Source: an uncultured Clostridia bacterium
Lineage (GTDB): Bacteria; Bacillota; Clostridia; Oscillospirales; Acutalibacteraceae
Length of the DNA stretch: 64,000 nucleotides
Direction of reading: 5' to 3'
Assembly: GCA_946183365.1 (NCBI GenBank)
Contig: CAMHAH010000001.1
Location: 124,001-188,000, forward strand
Position numbers and translations under genes: made by a program. This document shows, piece after piece, positions 7,597 through 15,947 of the stretch (its first letter is position 1; the number at the start of each line of letters is the position of its first letter). The notes under the pieces are model-generated. The model had not been told where the DNA came from. It was given only the letters and a program-made list of their open reading frames with translations, and did not search any database.

Positions 7597-9985
7597 AATC
7601 TATATATATCACATATCTTTGCAGGCGGGTAGCGTCTACTATATCGCGCTCGCCGTTACGGTCAAAGTCGGAGTAATACTCCGTGTTAAGCTTGCCGCGC
7701 AGCTCAGTGTCAGCGATATAATCATTCTCGGGCCAATTGCTGAGAAGGGTCACGCATCGCTGCATAAGTGTGCAGTCTATCGCGGTCAGCTCGTTGTCGC
7801 CGTCGACATCGCCTATCAGTCTGCCTTCGCCGACCTTGTCGAATATCCTGCCCAGATCCTTATACCGAGCTACTATATCGCCGGTAAGATTGATGAAACT
7901 CTTTTGAGCTACGTCATACACAGCGTAGCTCGATCCGAACGGAGCCGACGTCTGTGCCTGAACAAAAGCGCGGTTAGCTATAACGTCGCTATAGGCCTGC
8001 TCGGATGCGTCTGAGGTCTTGGTCTTGAGCAGTACCCAGTCGGTAACGCCCTCCTTATCCTTGTGATAACACAGCTCCTCGTACTCGGAGAAATCCTCTT
8101 CGCTGAGGCTGTAGTCCGCTTTCAGCTTAGCCTTGAACAGCTCGCCCTCCGCCGGGAGCTGAAGCTGGGCGTTCTCTCCCCCGTACTCAGCGTATATCGT
8201 AGATATCATCCCGTAATGAGAGGATCCGTCAGAACCATCCATTACGATGCCGTAGGGTGAAAAGTAGATGATTACAAGATTGTGATCGGAGCGTATACGG
8301 CGGACGTCCTGATTAAAGGCGTTGCCCTCACCCTCGGGATACCAGCGGGTGATATTCACTCCGTCCTCGGAGTAGGCTATCTTGAACTCATCGCACCTTC
8401 TTAGCATGATCCATTTGCCGAATTCCGCTTGGGTAAAGCCCGGCTCGGTAGACGCGTCGCTGAACCTGTAGTTTTTGTTGAGCTGCCAATCTGTCATTGT
8501 GCCGACGATGTAGTAGCCGGGCTCAGGCTCATTGTGGTCGGGATCGGGATTAGGGAGGTTTGGAGAGCTGTATGTTTCCCATGGGTCGTAGCCCCGGCAG
8601 TAAATACAGTTATAATACCATGTCTGTACGCCGCCTTCGTCCCACCAGGAGCTGTTGAAAAAATACGTTATCCCGCCGTCGCACGCCGGTCTGAACAGGA
8701 AGGTATAAATAGTATTTCTCAGTATTATCGGACTCTCCTGATTGAAGGCGTTGCCTCTGCCGGGAGGGTAATAAGTAGCGTTGTCGAGAGTTTTTCCGTC
8801 GGGCGAATAGACTATCTTGAATGAATCATCCTGAGTCAGGAAGAGCGTGAAGCCGAGCGTTTTATCCAAACCGACGTCGCCGCCGATCTTGTAATGACTG
8901 TCGAGCTTCCAGTCGGTCATTGTACCTACTATGAAATATCCGGGTGAAGGCTCAGCGGGGACGGGCGGATCCTCATACGGGTCCTTGACAAACTCTGCCT
9001 TAGTGACATTACCCTTTTGGATGACGTCATACAGCTTAGCCTCGGTCAGCTTCAAGAGAGTGATGTTCGGAGTACCGTCCTCATAATAAACGTAAGTATC
9101 GTCCTCGCTGAGATCGAGAGCTTTCAGCCTGAGCGGCTTCATATAATCCTGTGAAAAATCATTCTGTATATATTTTCTGGCTACGTTGCAGTTATGCCAA
9201 AGGGCAAAGTTTGTTACTCTGCTGAGATTAGCTGTACCGAAGCCGTATATCTCTTTGATTATCCGATCGGTAGGCTCATAGGTATCATTACTGGTGTACA
9301 CAGCCTTGTACGGAGATTCAAAGGTACCGTAGCTCAGCTTAACGTTGACGCGTTCATTGCCGCCGACCTCAGCGAGCTTTGCCGCCAATTCCTTTGTTAT
9401 TATCTTACTTATGTCCTTTTGTACGGGTGCCGTGGTTGAGCCTAAGTCAAGCCGGGTCACCGCGTCCAAAGCCGCCGCGGTGTTTATCTGAGCGGCGGTC
9501 AGCATCATTGTTTTCGGAAGCAACAGACAGGCTGTGGTATAATATCCGCCGTCTATATCGTCCGCGTCCGCTCCGATCGCGTCAAGGACGGAGTTTATCT
9601 TAGTAAGCCGGGCGTTTCTGAGCTGATCGTACAGGATCGCCTCATAGCTTTTCCACTTAGGCCCGTCGGCGAGATGCTGCTTTTTCTCTTCTGCGGTCAG
9701 TGAATTAAGATTATCATCAACAGTGAAATAATCAAGGTATCCGCCGTAAGGGACGTCTGCCTGCTCTGCGGCGTATCGCTCGCATACCTCGCGCTCTGCG
9801 GCAGATATACTCAGATCGGCGGTGACGGCTACGGGCAGCTTATCACCCTCCGCTGCAGAAGCGATCTTCTCAGCCAATTTCGCTGTGATCTTAGCGGAGG
9901 GATCGCCGCTTTCTGCATTGACCGCGGTGACGGTAAGGCTGAACAGCATTACCGTCGCTAACAGTATAGCCAATACTTTTTTCAT
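7595..9985 (-). CDS. Secreted dockerin protein with two X25-like modules (ECF cassette A)
   Basis: The 796-residue protein starts behind AAGGAGG. A signal peptide (about 1-24) precedes a region in which KLAEKIASAAEGDKLPVAV (about 37-55) and KLAEVGGNERVNVKL (about 203-217) look like a duplicated module. Two modules starting GYFIVGTMTDW (349) and GYYIVGTMTDW (490) follow; they resemble carbohydrate-binding X25-like folds and keep Trp and YPPG/YPEG signatures. A dockerin (725-796) closes the protein: both DVDGDNE and DFDRNGE loops are present, but the stretch between them is about 14 residues longer than in the other dockerins here. No catalytic motif is recognised. It is the last gene of a sigma factor-membrane protein-dockerin unit and may be a substrate-binding or sensing partner. 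Confidence 0.82.
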   Translation of the reverse strand: MKKVLAILLATVMLFSLTVTAVNAESGDPSAKITAKLAEKIASAAEGDKLPVAVTADLSISAAEREVCERYAAEQADVPYGGYLDYFTVDDNLNSLTAEEKKQHLADGPKWKSYEAILYDQLRNARLTKINSVLDAIGADADDIDGGYYTTACLLLPKTMMLTAAQINTAAALDAVTRLDLGSTTAPVQKDISKIITKELAAKLAEVGGNERVNVKLSYGTFESPYKAVYTSNDTYEPTDRIIKEIYGFGTANLSRVTNFALWHNCNVARKYIQNDFSQDYMKPLRLKALDLSEDDTYVYYEDGTPNITLLKLTEAKLYDVIQKGNVTKAEFVKDPYEDPPVPAEPSPGYFIVGTMTDWKLDSHYKIGGDVGLDKTLGFTLFLTQDDSFKIVYSPDGKTLDNATYYPPGRGNAFNQESPIILRNTIYTFLFRPACDGGITYFFNSSWWDEGGVQTWYYNCIYCRGYDPWETYSSPNLPNPDPDHNEPEPGYYIVGTMTDWQLNKNYRFSDASTEPGFTQAEFGKWIMLRRCDEFKIAYSEDGVNITRWYPEGEGNAFNQDVRRIRSDHNLVIIYFSPYGIVMDGSDGSSHYGMISTIYAEYGGENAQLQLPAEGELFKAKLKADYSLSEEDFSEYEELCYHKDKEGVTDWVLLKTKTSDASEQAYSDVIANRAFVQAQTSAPFGSSYAVYDVAQKSFINLTGDIVARYKDLGRIFDKVGEGRLIGDVDGDNELTAIDCTLMQRCVTLLSNWPENDYIADTELRGKLNTEYYSDFDRNGERDIVDATRLQRYVIYID

Positions 9986-10002
9986 GTCATTTCCTCCTTA
10001 TC

Positions 10003-10857
10003 CTAAAATATCTTTATATCCGTATATACGCTTTCGCCGTCCTCGTTGAAGAAGCAATAGGTCAGGCAGTCGCCCTTTTGTATCTTCGCGAGGTCATCGG
10101 CTAACGTTCCGAGATAATATGAAGCCGTGACCGTATGATACTTGTTTTGCGTAAGCGTTGCTTGATTAGTGGCCGAAAACAGATCCTCAGCACCCAAAGG
10201 ACTGCCGTCAAAGGCGTAGATCCTGAAATATACCTTACCGCTGCCGGTAAGCATAGACTCCTGTATGATACCGCTCAGGCTTTGGGCGGACAGGTAGTTT
10301 ATCCACTTGGAGGTCGGCGCGAAATCAACGTTACCACCCGGTTTCCCGGTCGGAGCTTCGGTGGGGGTCACGATCTCAGGCTCGGCAGAGGTCGCGGCTT
10401 CGGGTTCTGTTGCTCTCTCGGTCGACGCCTCGGTCGGACGGGAAGCTTCGGAAGGCTCTGTAACAGAAACCGAATTAATTCTTCCGTTATTATACTGCGC
10501 GGCTTCTGTCGCCTCCGCCTGATGTTGATATAAGGCGAACTCAGTCGGGTTCTCTGAGCTCTCGGTTACGGGAGCGGCAGATGCTTCGGGCTCAGTTTCA
10601 AGTTGAGCGACCGCAACGCTCTCAGTAGGTCGAGGAGCGGGAGCGGGCACGCGTTCGATCGGGAGAGTGTCGACCAACTTCGGAACAAGGATCACACCGA
10701 TAACTGTTACGAGGACAAGGCACGCCGCGGCGGCAGCGTATCTGAGTCGTCTGGCTCGATTCGCCTTCTCCACAGTCTGAGGTATAGACATCAGCTTTTC
10801 TTGCAATTCATCCGTAACGCTGATATTCTCTATCGACCGGAAGTTTATTTTTTTCAC
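10003..10857 (-). CDS. Single-pass membrane protein, putative anti-sigma factor (cassette A)
   Basis: The 284-residue protein has a short cytoplasmic N-terminus (1-39), one membrane helix (about 40-59, rich in Ala/Val/Leu), a long Ser/Thr/Pro/Glu-rich linker (about 65-165) and an extracellular domain of about 100 residues with no assigned family. Its start overlaps the ECF sigma gene by 4 bp (ATGA), so translation is coupled. That arrangement is typical of a sigma factor with its membrane anti-sigma factor. No zinc-binding HxxxCxxC motif is seen, so it is not a canonical ZAS protein. The protein at 52125-52994 shares the MKK[IV]NF start, helix position and linker. The regulatory role is inferred from context. 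Confidence 0.7.
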   Translation of the reverse strand: MKKINFRSIENISVTDELQEKLMSIPQTVEKANRARRLRYAAAAACLVLVTVIGVILVPKLVDTLPIERVPAPAPRPTESVAVAQLETEPEASAAPVTESSENPTEFALYQHQAEATEAAQYNNGRINSVSVTEPSEASRPTEASTERATEPEAATSAEPEIVTPTEAPTGKPGGNVDFAPTSKWINYLSAQSLSGIIQESMLTGSGKVYFRIYAFDGSPLGAEDLFSATNQATLTQNKYHTVTASYYLGTLADDLAKIQKGDCLTYCFFNEDGESVYTDIKIF

Positions 10858-11339
10858 TTTTCGTCACCTCCGTAGATTTCTCTGAGCTTATCTCTGCCGC
10901 GCTTCAACAGCGACTTGACCGTTCCGCTCTTGGTACTTAGTATCTGAGCTATTTCATCGACCTTATACCGCTCGATATAGTGCAGATACAGGACCTCGCG
11001 GTATTTTGCGGGCAAACGCATCAGCGCCCAGCTGACGTCTTGAGAGTCGTCGGAATCGGGAACCGGATGCTCCTTGACCAGATCGAGAGAAACAAGCCGC
11101 TTGTTACTTCTCAGACAATGTCTGCACTCGTTTATGGCTACCCTCAGGAGCCACGCCTTGAGGTGTTCCTCATCACGGAATTCCGGGGATTTTCTATACA
11201 GCTTGATGAAGGTGTTCTGAGTACAATCCTCAGCGTCGGCGGAGTTCTGCAGTCTGACGGTACAAGCCGTCAGCACGTTTTTGGCATACTTCGCCACAGC
11301 CTGTTCAAAGCTGAGCCCAGCGTACTGTCCGCGCGCCAT
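10854..11339 (-). CDS. ECF-type RNA polymerase sigma factor (cassette A)
   Basis: The 161 residues fit a minimal sigma-70 factor with regions 2 and 4 only. Region 2 shows DAEDCTQNTFIKLY and the AWLLRVAINECR segment; region 4 shows PAKYREVLYLHYIERYKVDEIA followed by a GTVKSLLKRGRDKL recognition helix. The start lies behind AAGGGGG. It closely resembles the sigma factor at 52991-53476 over its full length. It heads a three-gene unit with a putative anti-sigma protein and a dockerin protein. A promoter-like motif shared with cassette B (11357-11389) suggests autoregulation. Confidence 0.93.
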   Translation of the reverse strand: MARGQYAGLSFEQAVAKYAKNVLTACTVRLQNSADAEDCTQNTFIKLYRKSPEFRDEEHLKAWLLRVAINECRHCLRSNKRLVSLDLVKEHPVPDSDDSQDVSWALMRLPAKYREVLYLHYIERYKVDEIAQILSTKSGTVKSLLKRGRDKLREIYGGDEK

Positions 11340-11356
11340 TTTTTAACCCCCTTCAT

Positions 11357-11389
11357 ATAATAAAGCCGCCAAATGAACTTTTGGTTGCA
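11357..11389 (-). promoter_or_regulatory. Putative promoter of ECF cassette A
   Basis: On the minus strand TGCAACCAAA (11380-11389) precedes TATTAT (11357-11362) by 17 nt, just upstream of the ribosome-binding site. Cassette B has TGAAACCAAA and TATTAT at the matching place. The AAC core resembles the -35 of many ECF promoters; the -10 is not a classic ECF element. Confidence 0.4.
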
Positions 11390-11440
11390 TTGTTCTTAAA
11401 TTATTTGATACTTTTGTCGGCAAGCTGTTTCCTGTATAGC

Positions 11441-11470
11441 AAAAATGTCAACACCTTTCAGCGCTGACAT
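11441..11470 (-). terminator. Terminator after rarA
   Basis: On the minus strand ATGTCA and TGACAT form a stem around a 14-nt loop containing GCGC, followed by TTTT. It starts just after the rarA stop. Confidence 0.5.
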
Positions 11471-11476
11471 CTTCGT

Positions 11477-12739
11477 TCAATTATTCTTTATCTTATCCCA
11501 GTAGGCTTTATACGCCTGCTCGGTCTTATTATCGCCGTACTCATAATAAACATGATCGCGGATATCATCGGGCAGATACTGCTGATATGTCCAATGATTG
11601 GGATAGGAGTGAGGATAGATATAGTTCTGACCCTTCTGCTCGCGTTCCTCACCGTCATAGTGGACGTTCTGCAGCTGTCTCGGCACTACCTGACCCAGAC
11701 CCGCCCTTACGTCATCCTGAGCCGCGCTGATCGCGTTTACGCCCGAATTGGACTTTGGAGCGAGACACACCATTATCACCGCGTCGGCGAGAGGTATTCG
11801 CGCCTCGGGAAAGCCGACCTGCATAGCTATATCGACACAGGACTTGACTATCGGGATTATCTGAGGATAAGCGAGCCCCACATCCTCACAGGCGCAGACG
11901 ACCAATCTGCGGCAGGCAGAGATAAGGTCGCCTGCCTCGACAAGACGGGCGAGATAGAACAACGCCGCGTCGACGTCAGAGCCGCGCATACTCTTTTGAT
12001 ACGCCGAGATAACATCGTAGTGAGCGTCACCGTCGCGGTCATACCTTGAGCCCGAGCGCTGTGTCAGCGACTTTGCGAGCTCTCCGTCTACCGTGATGAC
12101 ATCATCCTTCTCAGCAGCTAAAACACACAGCTCAACAGCGTTGAGTGACTTTCTTACATCACCGCCGCAGGCTGAACAGATATGCTCTATCGCCTCATCG
12201 GTAAAGATTATCTCTCTGCCCTGTTCCTCAGAGAGCACGCGCACCGCACGTTCGATAGCGCGCTTTATCTCAGAGGGCTCAACAGGCTTGAACTCAAACA
12301 CCGTCGAGCGTGAGAGTATAGCGTTATATATGTAGAAATACGGGTTCTCGGTGGTTGAGGCGATCAGCGTTATAGAACCGTTCTCGATGAACTCGAGCAG
12401 GGTCTGCTGCTGCTTTTTGTTGAGGTATTGTATCTCATCGAGATAGAGCAGAACGCCGTTCATACCCTCAAAGGTATTCAGCGACGACACTATCTCCTTT
12501 ATATCAGCGGTCGAGGCTGTGGTACCGTTGAGCTTCTTGAAGCTTCGGTTAGTGATGCGCGCGATATATGAGGCGAGGGTGGTCTTGCCCACTCCCGACG
12601 GGCCGTAAAATATAAGATTGGGTATAGTGCCGCTCTCGATGATCCTTCTGAGAGGTCTGCCGGGAGCGAGAAGCTCCTTTTGACCGACTATATCATCGAG
12701 GTTCTCGGGTCGAAGCCTGTCGGCAAGCGGTGTGTTCAT
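11477..12739 (-). CDS. rarA: Replication-associated recombination protein A (RarA/MgsA AAA+ ATPase)
   Basis: The 420-residue AAA+ protein begins with the RarA signature of LADRLRPENLDDIVGQ. Walker A is GPSGVGKTTLA, Walker B is LLYLDEIQYL, and the sensor segment is IASTTENPYF. The C-terminal half is the WHIP/MgsA tetramerisation region (LARLVEAGDLISACRRLVV, then PNHWTYQQYLPD). The family is related to clamp-loader ATPases, acts at stalled replication forks and is cytoplasmic. The length is normal. It is flanked by a terminator downstream and a repeat element upstream, and is probably monocistronic. Confidence 0.95.
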   Translation of the reverse strand: MNTPLADRLRPENLDDIVGQKELLAPGRPLRRIIESGTIPNLIFYGPSGVGKTTLASYIARITNRSFKKLNGTTASTADIKEIVSSLNTFEGMNGVLLYLDEIQYLNKKQQQTLLEFIENGSITLIASTTENPYFYIYNAILSRSTVFEFKPVEPSEIKRAIERAVRVLSEEQGREIIFTDEAIEHICSACGGDVRKSLNAVELCVLAAEKDDVITVDGELAKSLTQRSGSRYDRDGDAHYDVISAYQKSMRGSDVDAALFYLARLVEAGDLISACRRLVVCACEDVGLAYPQIIPIVKSCVDIAMQVGFPEARIPLADAVIMVCLAPKSNSGVNAISAAQDDVRAGLGQVVPRQLQNVHYDGEEREQKGQNYIYPHSYPNHWTYQQYLPDDIRDHVYYEYGDNKTEQAYKAYWDKIKNN

Positions 12740-12775
12740 TTAGTTACCTCCGGTAACATTTAATAATTAAGAACT

Positions 12776-12865
12776 AAGAGTGAAGAGTATACCGCGGATC
12801 ACTCACGCCCGATTTGAATACTATAATCGGGTGAGGGCGTAGCCCTCCCGCAACTCTTCACTCTT
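12776..12865. repeat. Inverted-repeat element (MITE-like or long hairpin)
   Basis: AAGAGTGAAGAGT (12776-12788) is perfectly inverted at 12853-12865. An inner stem CTCAC-CG-CCCGATT/AATCGGGTGAG lies at 12802-12834. The flanks are AT-rich and contain TAATAATTAA on the left and CATTATTCATTC on the right. It fills the rarA-glyA gap and may serve as the glyA terminator. Similar short palindromic elements are common in Clostridia. Confidence 0.55.
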
Positions 12866-12887
12866 CATTATTCATTCTTCACTATAT

Positions 12888-14144
12888 TTATTCGTACAGC
12901 GGGTACTTCTCACAAAGAGCGGCAACCTTGGCGTTCACCGCTTCCTTGTTGCCCTCAAAGTCCTTGATGACAAGTGAGATACACTCGGCGATAACGTCCA
13001 TATCCTCTTCCTTGAGACCGCGTGTAGTAACAGCGGCGGTACCTATACGGATACCGGATGTAACGAACGGAGAGAGAGGCTCGCCGGGGATAGTGTTCTT
13101 GTTGACTGTGATGTGTACCTCATCGAGGTTGTGCTCGAGCTCCTTGCCGGTAACGCCGTCCTCACGCAGATCCATGAGCATAACGTGGTTGTCGGTTCCG
13201 CCCGAAACGAGCTTGTGATCGCGCTTCATAAGACCGTCGGCGAGAGCCTTACAGTTCTTGACGATCTGCTCTGCGTACTCCTTGAACTCGGGCTCCATAG
13301 CCTCTTTGAAGCATACTGCCTTAGCGGCGATGATGTGCATGAGAGGACCGCCCTGCATACCGGGGAACAGAGCCTTGTCGATGGCCTTAGCGTACTTTTC
13401 CTTGCACAGGATCATACCGCCGCGGGGTCCGCGAAGAGTTTTATGTGTAGTTGTGGTTACAAAATCAGAATAAGGAACGGGGTTCTCGTGCTGACCGCCG
13501 GCTACCAAGCCCGCGATATGAGCCATATCTACCATCAGATAAGCGCCAACCTCGTCGCAGATCTCACGGAACTTCTTGAAGTCGATAGCTCTGGGATATG
13601 CAGAAGCGCCGCAGACGATCATCTTAGGCTTGCACTCCTTAGCTATCTCGAGGACCTTATCATAATCTATACGGTGGGTAACGGGGTCTACGCCGTAGCT
13701 GACAAAGTTGAAGTACTTACCGCTGAGGTTTACGGGTGAACCGTGGGTAAGGTGACCGCCCTCAGAAAGGCTCATGCCCATTACGGTATCGCCGGGCTCG
13801 AGCATAGCGAAGTAAACGGTCTGGTTAGCCTGAGAGCCTGAGTGAGGCTGAACGTTGGCGTGCTCAGCGCCGAAGAGCTTGCAGGCGCGGTCACGGGCGA
13901 TATCCTCGGCGATATCTACAGCGTAGCAGCCGCCGTAGTAACGCTTTGAGGGATAGCCCTCGGCATACTTGTTGGTGAGTACGGAACCCATAGCCGCCAT
14001 AACAGCGGGAGAGACGATGTTCTCGCTCGCGATAAGCTCGAGGTTCTGTCTCTGGCGCTTGAGCTCCTTGTCCATAGCCGAGCCGATCTCTTCGTCATAG
14101 CTCTTTACAAAACCGATAGTATCCATTAAATCCTTATACATCAT
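12888..14144 (-). CDS. glyA: Serine hydroxymethyltransferase
   Basis: This 418-residue fold-type I PLP enzyme interconverts serine and glycine using tetrahydrofolate. Diagnostic stretches are the [12 protein letters not shown] start, [29 protein letters not shown], and the PLP-binding lysine in [14 protein letters not shown]. The ATG at 14144 lies behind a GGAGG. The length is normal. It lies about 100 bp downstream of dus, separated by a long hairpin, and may have its own promoter there. Confidence 0.97.
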   Translation of the reverse strand: MMYKDLMDTIGFVKSYDEEIGSAMDKELKRQRQNLELIASENIVSPAVMAAMGSVLTNKYAEGYPSKRYYGGCYAVDIAEDIARDRACKLFGAEHANVQPHSGSQANQTVYFAMLEPGDTVMGMSLSEGGHLTHGSPVNLSGKYFNFVSYGVDPVTHRIDYDKVLEIAKECKPKMIVCGASAYPRAIDFKKFREICDEVGAYLMVDMAHIAGLVAGGQHENPVPYSDFVTTTTHKTLRGPRGGMILCKEKYAKAIDKALFPGMQGGPLMHIIAAKAVCFKEAMEPEFKEYAEQIVKNCKALADGLMKRDHKLVSGGTDNHVMLMDLREDGVTGKELEHNLDEVHITVNKNTIPGEPLSPFVTSGIRIGTAAVTTRGLKEEDMDVIAECISLVIKDFEGNKEAVNAKVAALCEKYPLYE

Positions 14145-14192
14145 ATACCTCCAAATTGATATCAGTTTTCTGCCTACTGAATATATATAGAA

Positions 14193-14243
14193 GTCATTAG
14201 CGGAGCGTTACCGAGTAATTGCCATACTGCTCCGATTAATGAC
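14193..14243 (-). promoter_or_regulatory. Long hairpin between dus and glyA
   Basis: GTCATTA/TAATGAC and the inner CGGAGC/GCTCCG form a 13-bp interrupted stem around a 22-nt loop. It could terminate dus transcription (the minus strand continues TTCTATATAT) or be part of the glyA leader. It does not match a riboswitch I know. Confidence 0.4.
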
Positions 14244-14245
14244 GA

Positions 14246-15211
14246 TTATTTATTGCTTGTCCGGATCTCTTCGATAAGATTATTGAGATCGTCGAGAGTT
14301 TCCATAGTGAACGCCAGATTTCTCAGCTTAGCGGCGTTCTTGAAGCCTTTGAGGTAGTAAGCCGTATGCTTTCTGGCTTCTCTCATGCCGATATACTCGC
14401 CCTTGAGCTCTACGATGCGTCCGATATGTTTCTTAAGCGTATCGAGCTTTTCGTCGAGCGAAGGCGGCTGAATGATCCTGCCGCTGCCGAGATACTCGTT
14501 TACCTCGCGGAACACCCAAGGATAACCGAGAGCCCCTCTGCCTATCATGAGATAATCACAGCCTGTGTACTCGTACATATGCAAGGCGCTTTGAGCGTCG
14601 CATACATCGCCGTTGCCGATAACGGGTATCGTCAAGGCTCTCTTAACTTCGCGAATTATATCGAAATTCACGGGAGGTGAGTAAAACTGCTTCTTTGTCC
14701 TGCCGTGGACGGTGACTGCCTGAGCGCCGTTTCTTTCTGCTATCAAAGCGACCTCGACCGCGTTGATATGCTCGTCGTCAAAGCCCGAGCGCATCTTGAC
14801 GGTGACAGGGATATCGACAGCAGAGCTGACCGCCCTGACTATCCTGCCGCAAAGCTCAGGGTCGCGCATGAGAGCCGCTCCCGAGCCGCTGCCCGCTATC
14901 TTAGGGGCGGGACAACCCATATTTATATCAATGACCTCAGGCTTGTAATTGAGCGCGAATACCGCCGCCTGAGCCATTGTCTCGGGTTCTGTACCGAAGA
15001 GCTGTACCGCGCACGGGCGCTCGGCGTCTGAGGTTCTCATCAACTCAGCGCTTTTCTTTGAATTATAGGCGATGCCCTTTGAGCTGACCATCTCGCTGAC
15101 GCAATAGCCCGCGCCGAACTCCATACAAAGCTCTCTGAACGCTCTGTCGGCTACTCCCGCCATAGGAGCGAGAGCGGCATAGCCATCTAAAACTACATTT
15201 CCTATACGCAT
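14246..15211 (-). CDS. dus: tRNA-dihydrouridine synthase (DusB-like)
   Basis: This 321-residue FMN-dependent TIM-barrel enzyme reduces uridines in tRNA. It starts with APMAGVADRAFR. It carries the catalytic cysteine in DINMGCPAPKIAGSG and the phosphate-binding PVIGNGDV and LMIGRGALGYPWVF stretches. The C-terminal helical domain (about 245-320) includes HTAYYLKG. Its start is 1 bp after the stop of the poly-Gln membrane protein, so the two are probably co-transcribed. Which tRNA position it modifies cannot be told from sequence. Confidence 0.94.
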   Translation of the reverse strand: MRIGNVVLDGYAALAPMAGVADRAFRELCMEFGAGYCVSEMVSSKGIAYNSKKSAELMRTSDAERPCAVQLFGTEPETMAQAAVFALNYKPEVIDINMGCPAPKIAGSGSGAALMRDPELCGRIVRAVSSAVDIPVTVKMRSGFDDEHINAVEVALIAERNGAQAVTVHGRTKKQFYSPPVNFDIIREVKRALTIPVIGNGDVCDAQSALHMYEYTGCDYLMIGRGALGYPWVFREVNEYLGSGRIIQPPSLDEKLDTLKKHIGRIVELKGEYIGMREARKHTAYYLKGFKNAAKLRNLAFTMETLDDLNNLIEEIRTSNK

Positions 15212-15212
15212 A

Positions 15213-15773
15213 CTATACGCCGCGTCTGCGTGTACGCTTGCTGACCAGAACTCCTACGATCACGGCTATACCCAGCGCTACACAAAGCCACATGACTATG
15301 CCCGAGAACATAGTAGCGTCAGATACCGCTACGTCGGGGATAGCTACAGCGGTAGCCTCGACCACCTCTGAGGATGTCACCTGAGGCAAGTCGCCGAGGT
15401 GCTGGGGAGCTTCATAGGCTGAGGTAGCGTCCTCGGAATAGCCGTATATGTACTCATACATCGGCTCTCTCGCGGGAGCTGAGGTCTCGGCCTGCTCCTG
15501 TGTCTCAACGACCTGAGGCTGCTCGGCGTCAGGCTGAACGGCAGGCTCATCCTGCGCAGGGGTCTGCTGAGGGTCAACTGCCTGTGGCTGCTCCTGTTGC
15601 TGTTGTTCCTGCTGTTGCTGCTGTTGCTGTTGTTGCTGCTGTTGCTGAGCGCCGTTTTCTCCGACGACCTCATCCTCGCCTACGGCAAATGCCGAAACAG
15701 CGCCGATAGCCATTATCACGGTCAGCGCAAGAATAAGAGTTATCAGTTTTAATAATAGCTTATTATTTTTCAT
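15213..15773 (-). CDS. Small membrane-anchored protein with poly-glutamine tract
   Basis: The 186-residue protein has a signal-like helix (about 8-31), a low-complexity extracellular stretch and a C-terminal membrane helix (about 157-179) followed by KRTRRRG, so it is probably inserted with most of its length outside. Residues about 43-65 contain 13 consecutive Gln, then Glu, four more Gln and Glu, encoded by mixed CAG/CAA codons. Downstream come Pro/Glu/Ala-rich spacers. No catalytic domain is seen. It sits directly upstream of dus with 1 bp between them. The function is unknown; it could be a surface spacer or wall-embedded protein. Confidence 0.75.
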   Translation of the reverse strand: MKNNKLLLKLITLILALTVIMAIGAVSAFAVGEDEVVGENGAQQQQQQQQQQQQQEQQQQEQPQAVDPQQTPAQDEPAVQPDAEQPQVVETQEQAETSAPAREPMYEYIYGYSEDATSAYEAPQHLGDLPQVTSSEVVEATAVAIPDVAVSDATMFSGIVMWLCVALGIAVIVGVLVSKRTRRRGV

Positions 15774-15854
15774 TTTCAGCCTCTTTGAAAGCGGAAATAA
15801 AGACTATAATTCTAAACAAGAAAAATGATGATTTTTCGGTAATATTATAGCAAA

Positions 15855-15880
15855 GCCCCGACCTTTTTTCAAGACCGGGG
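15855..15880 (-). terminator. Terminator-like hairpin after spoIIP
   Basis: On the minus strand CCCCGGTCTT pairs with AAGGTCGGGG (two G-T pairs) around a short A-rich loop. It is followed by CTTTGC rather than a long T-run. It lies between spoIIP and the poly-Gln gene. Confidence 0.45.
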
Positions 15881-15947
15881 ACGTTAATTCGACATTATCA
15901 CTAACTTGCGCCGCTGTGCGGACAAGATTTCTTTTTACTATTAATAA

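Noticed and set aside
10003..10857. Classical zinc-binding anti-sigma factor
   Set aside because: The HxxxCxxC motif is absent and the cytoplasmic part is only about 40 residues, so the anti-sigma role is kept as an inference from gene order only.
14145..14245. Possible riboswitch upstream of glyA
   Set aside because: The region is only about 100 nt with one long hairpin and lacks the conserved cores of glycine, THF or SAM riboswitches as I know them.
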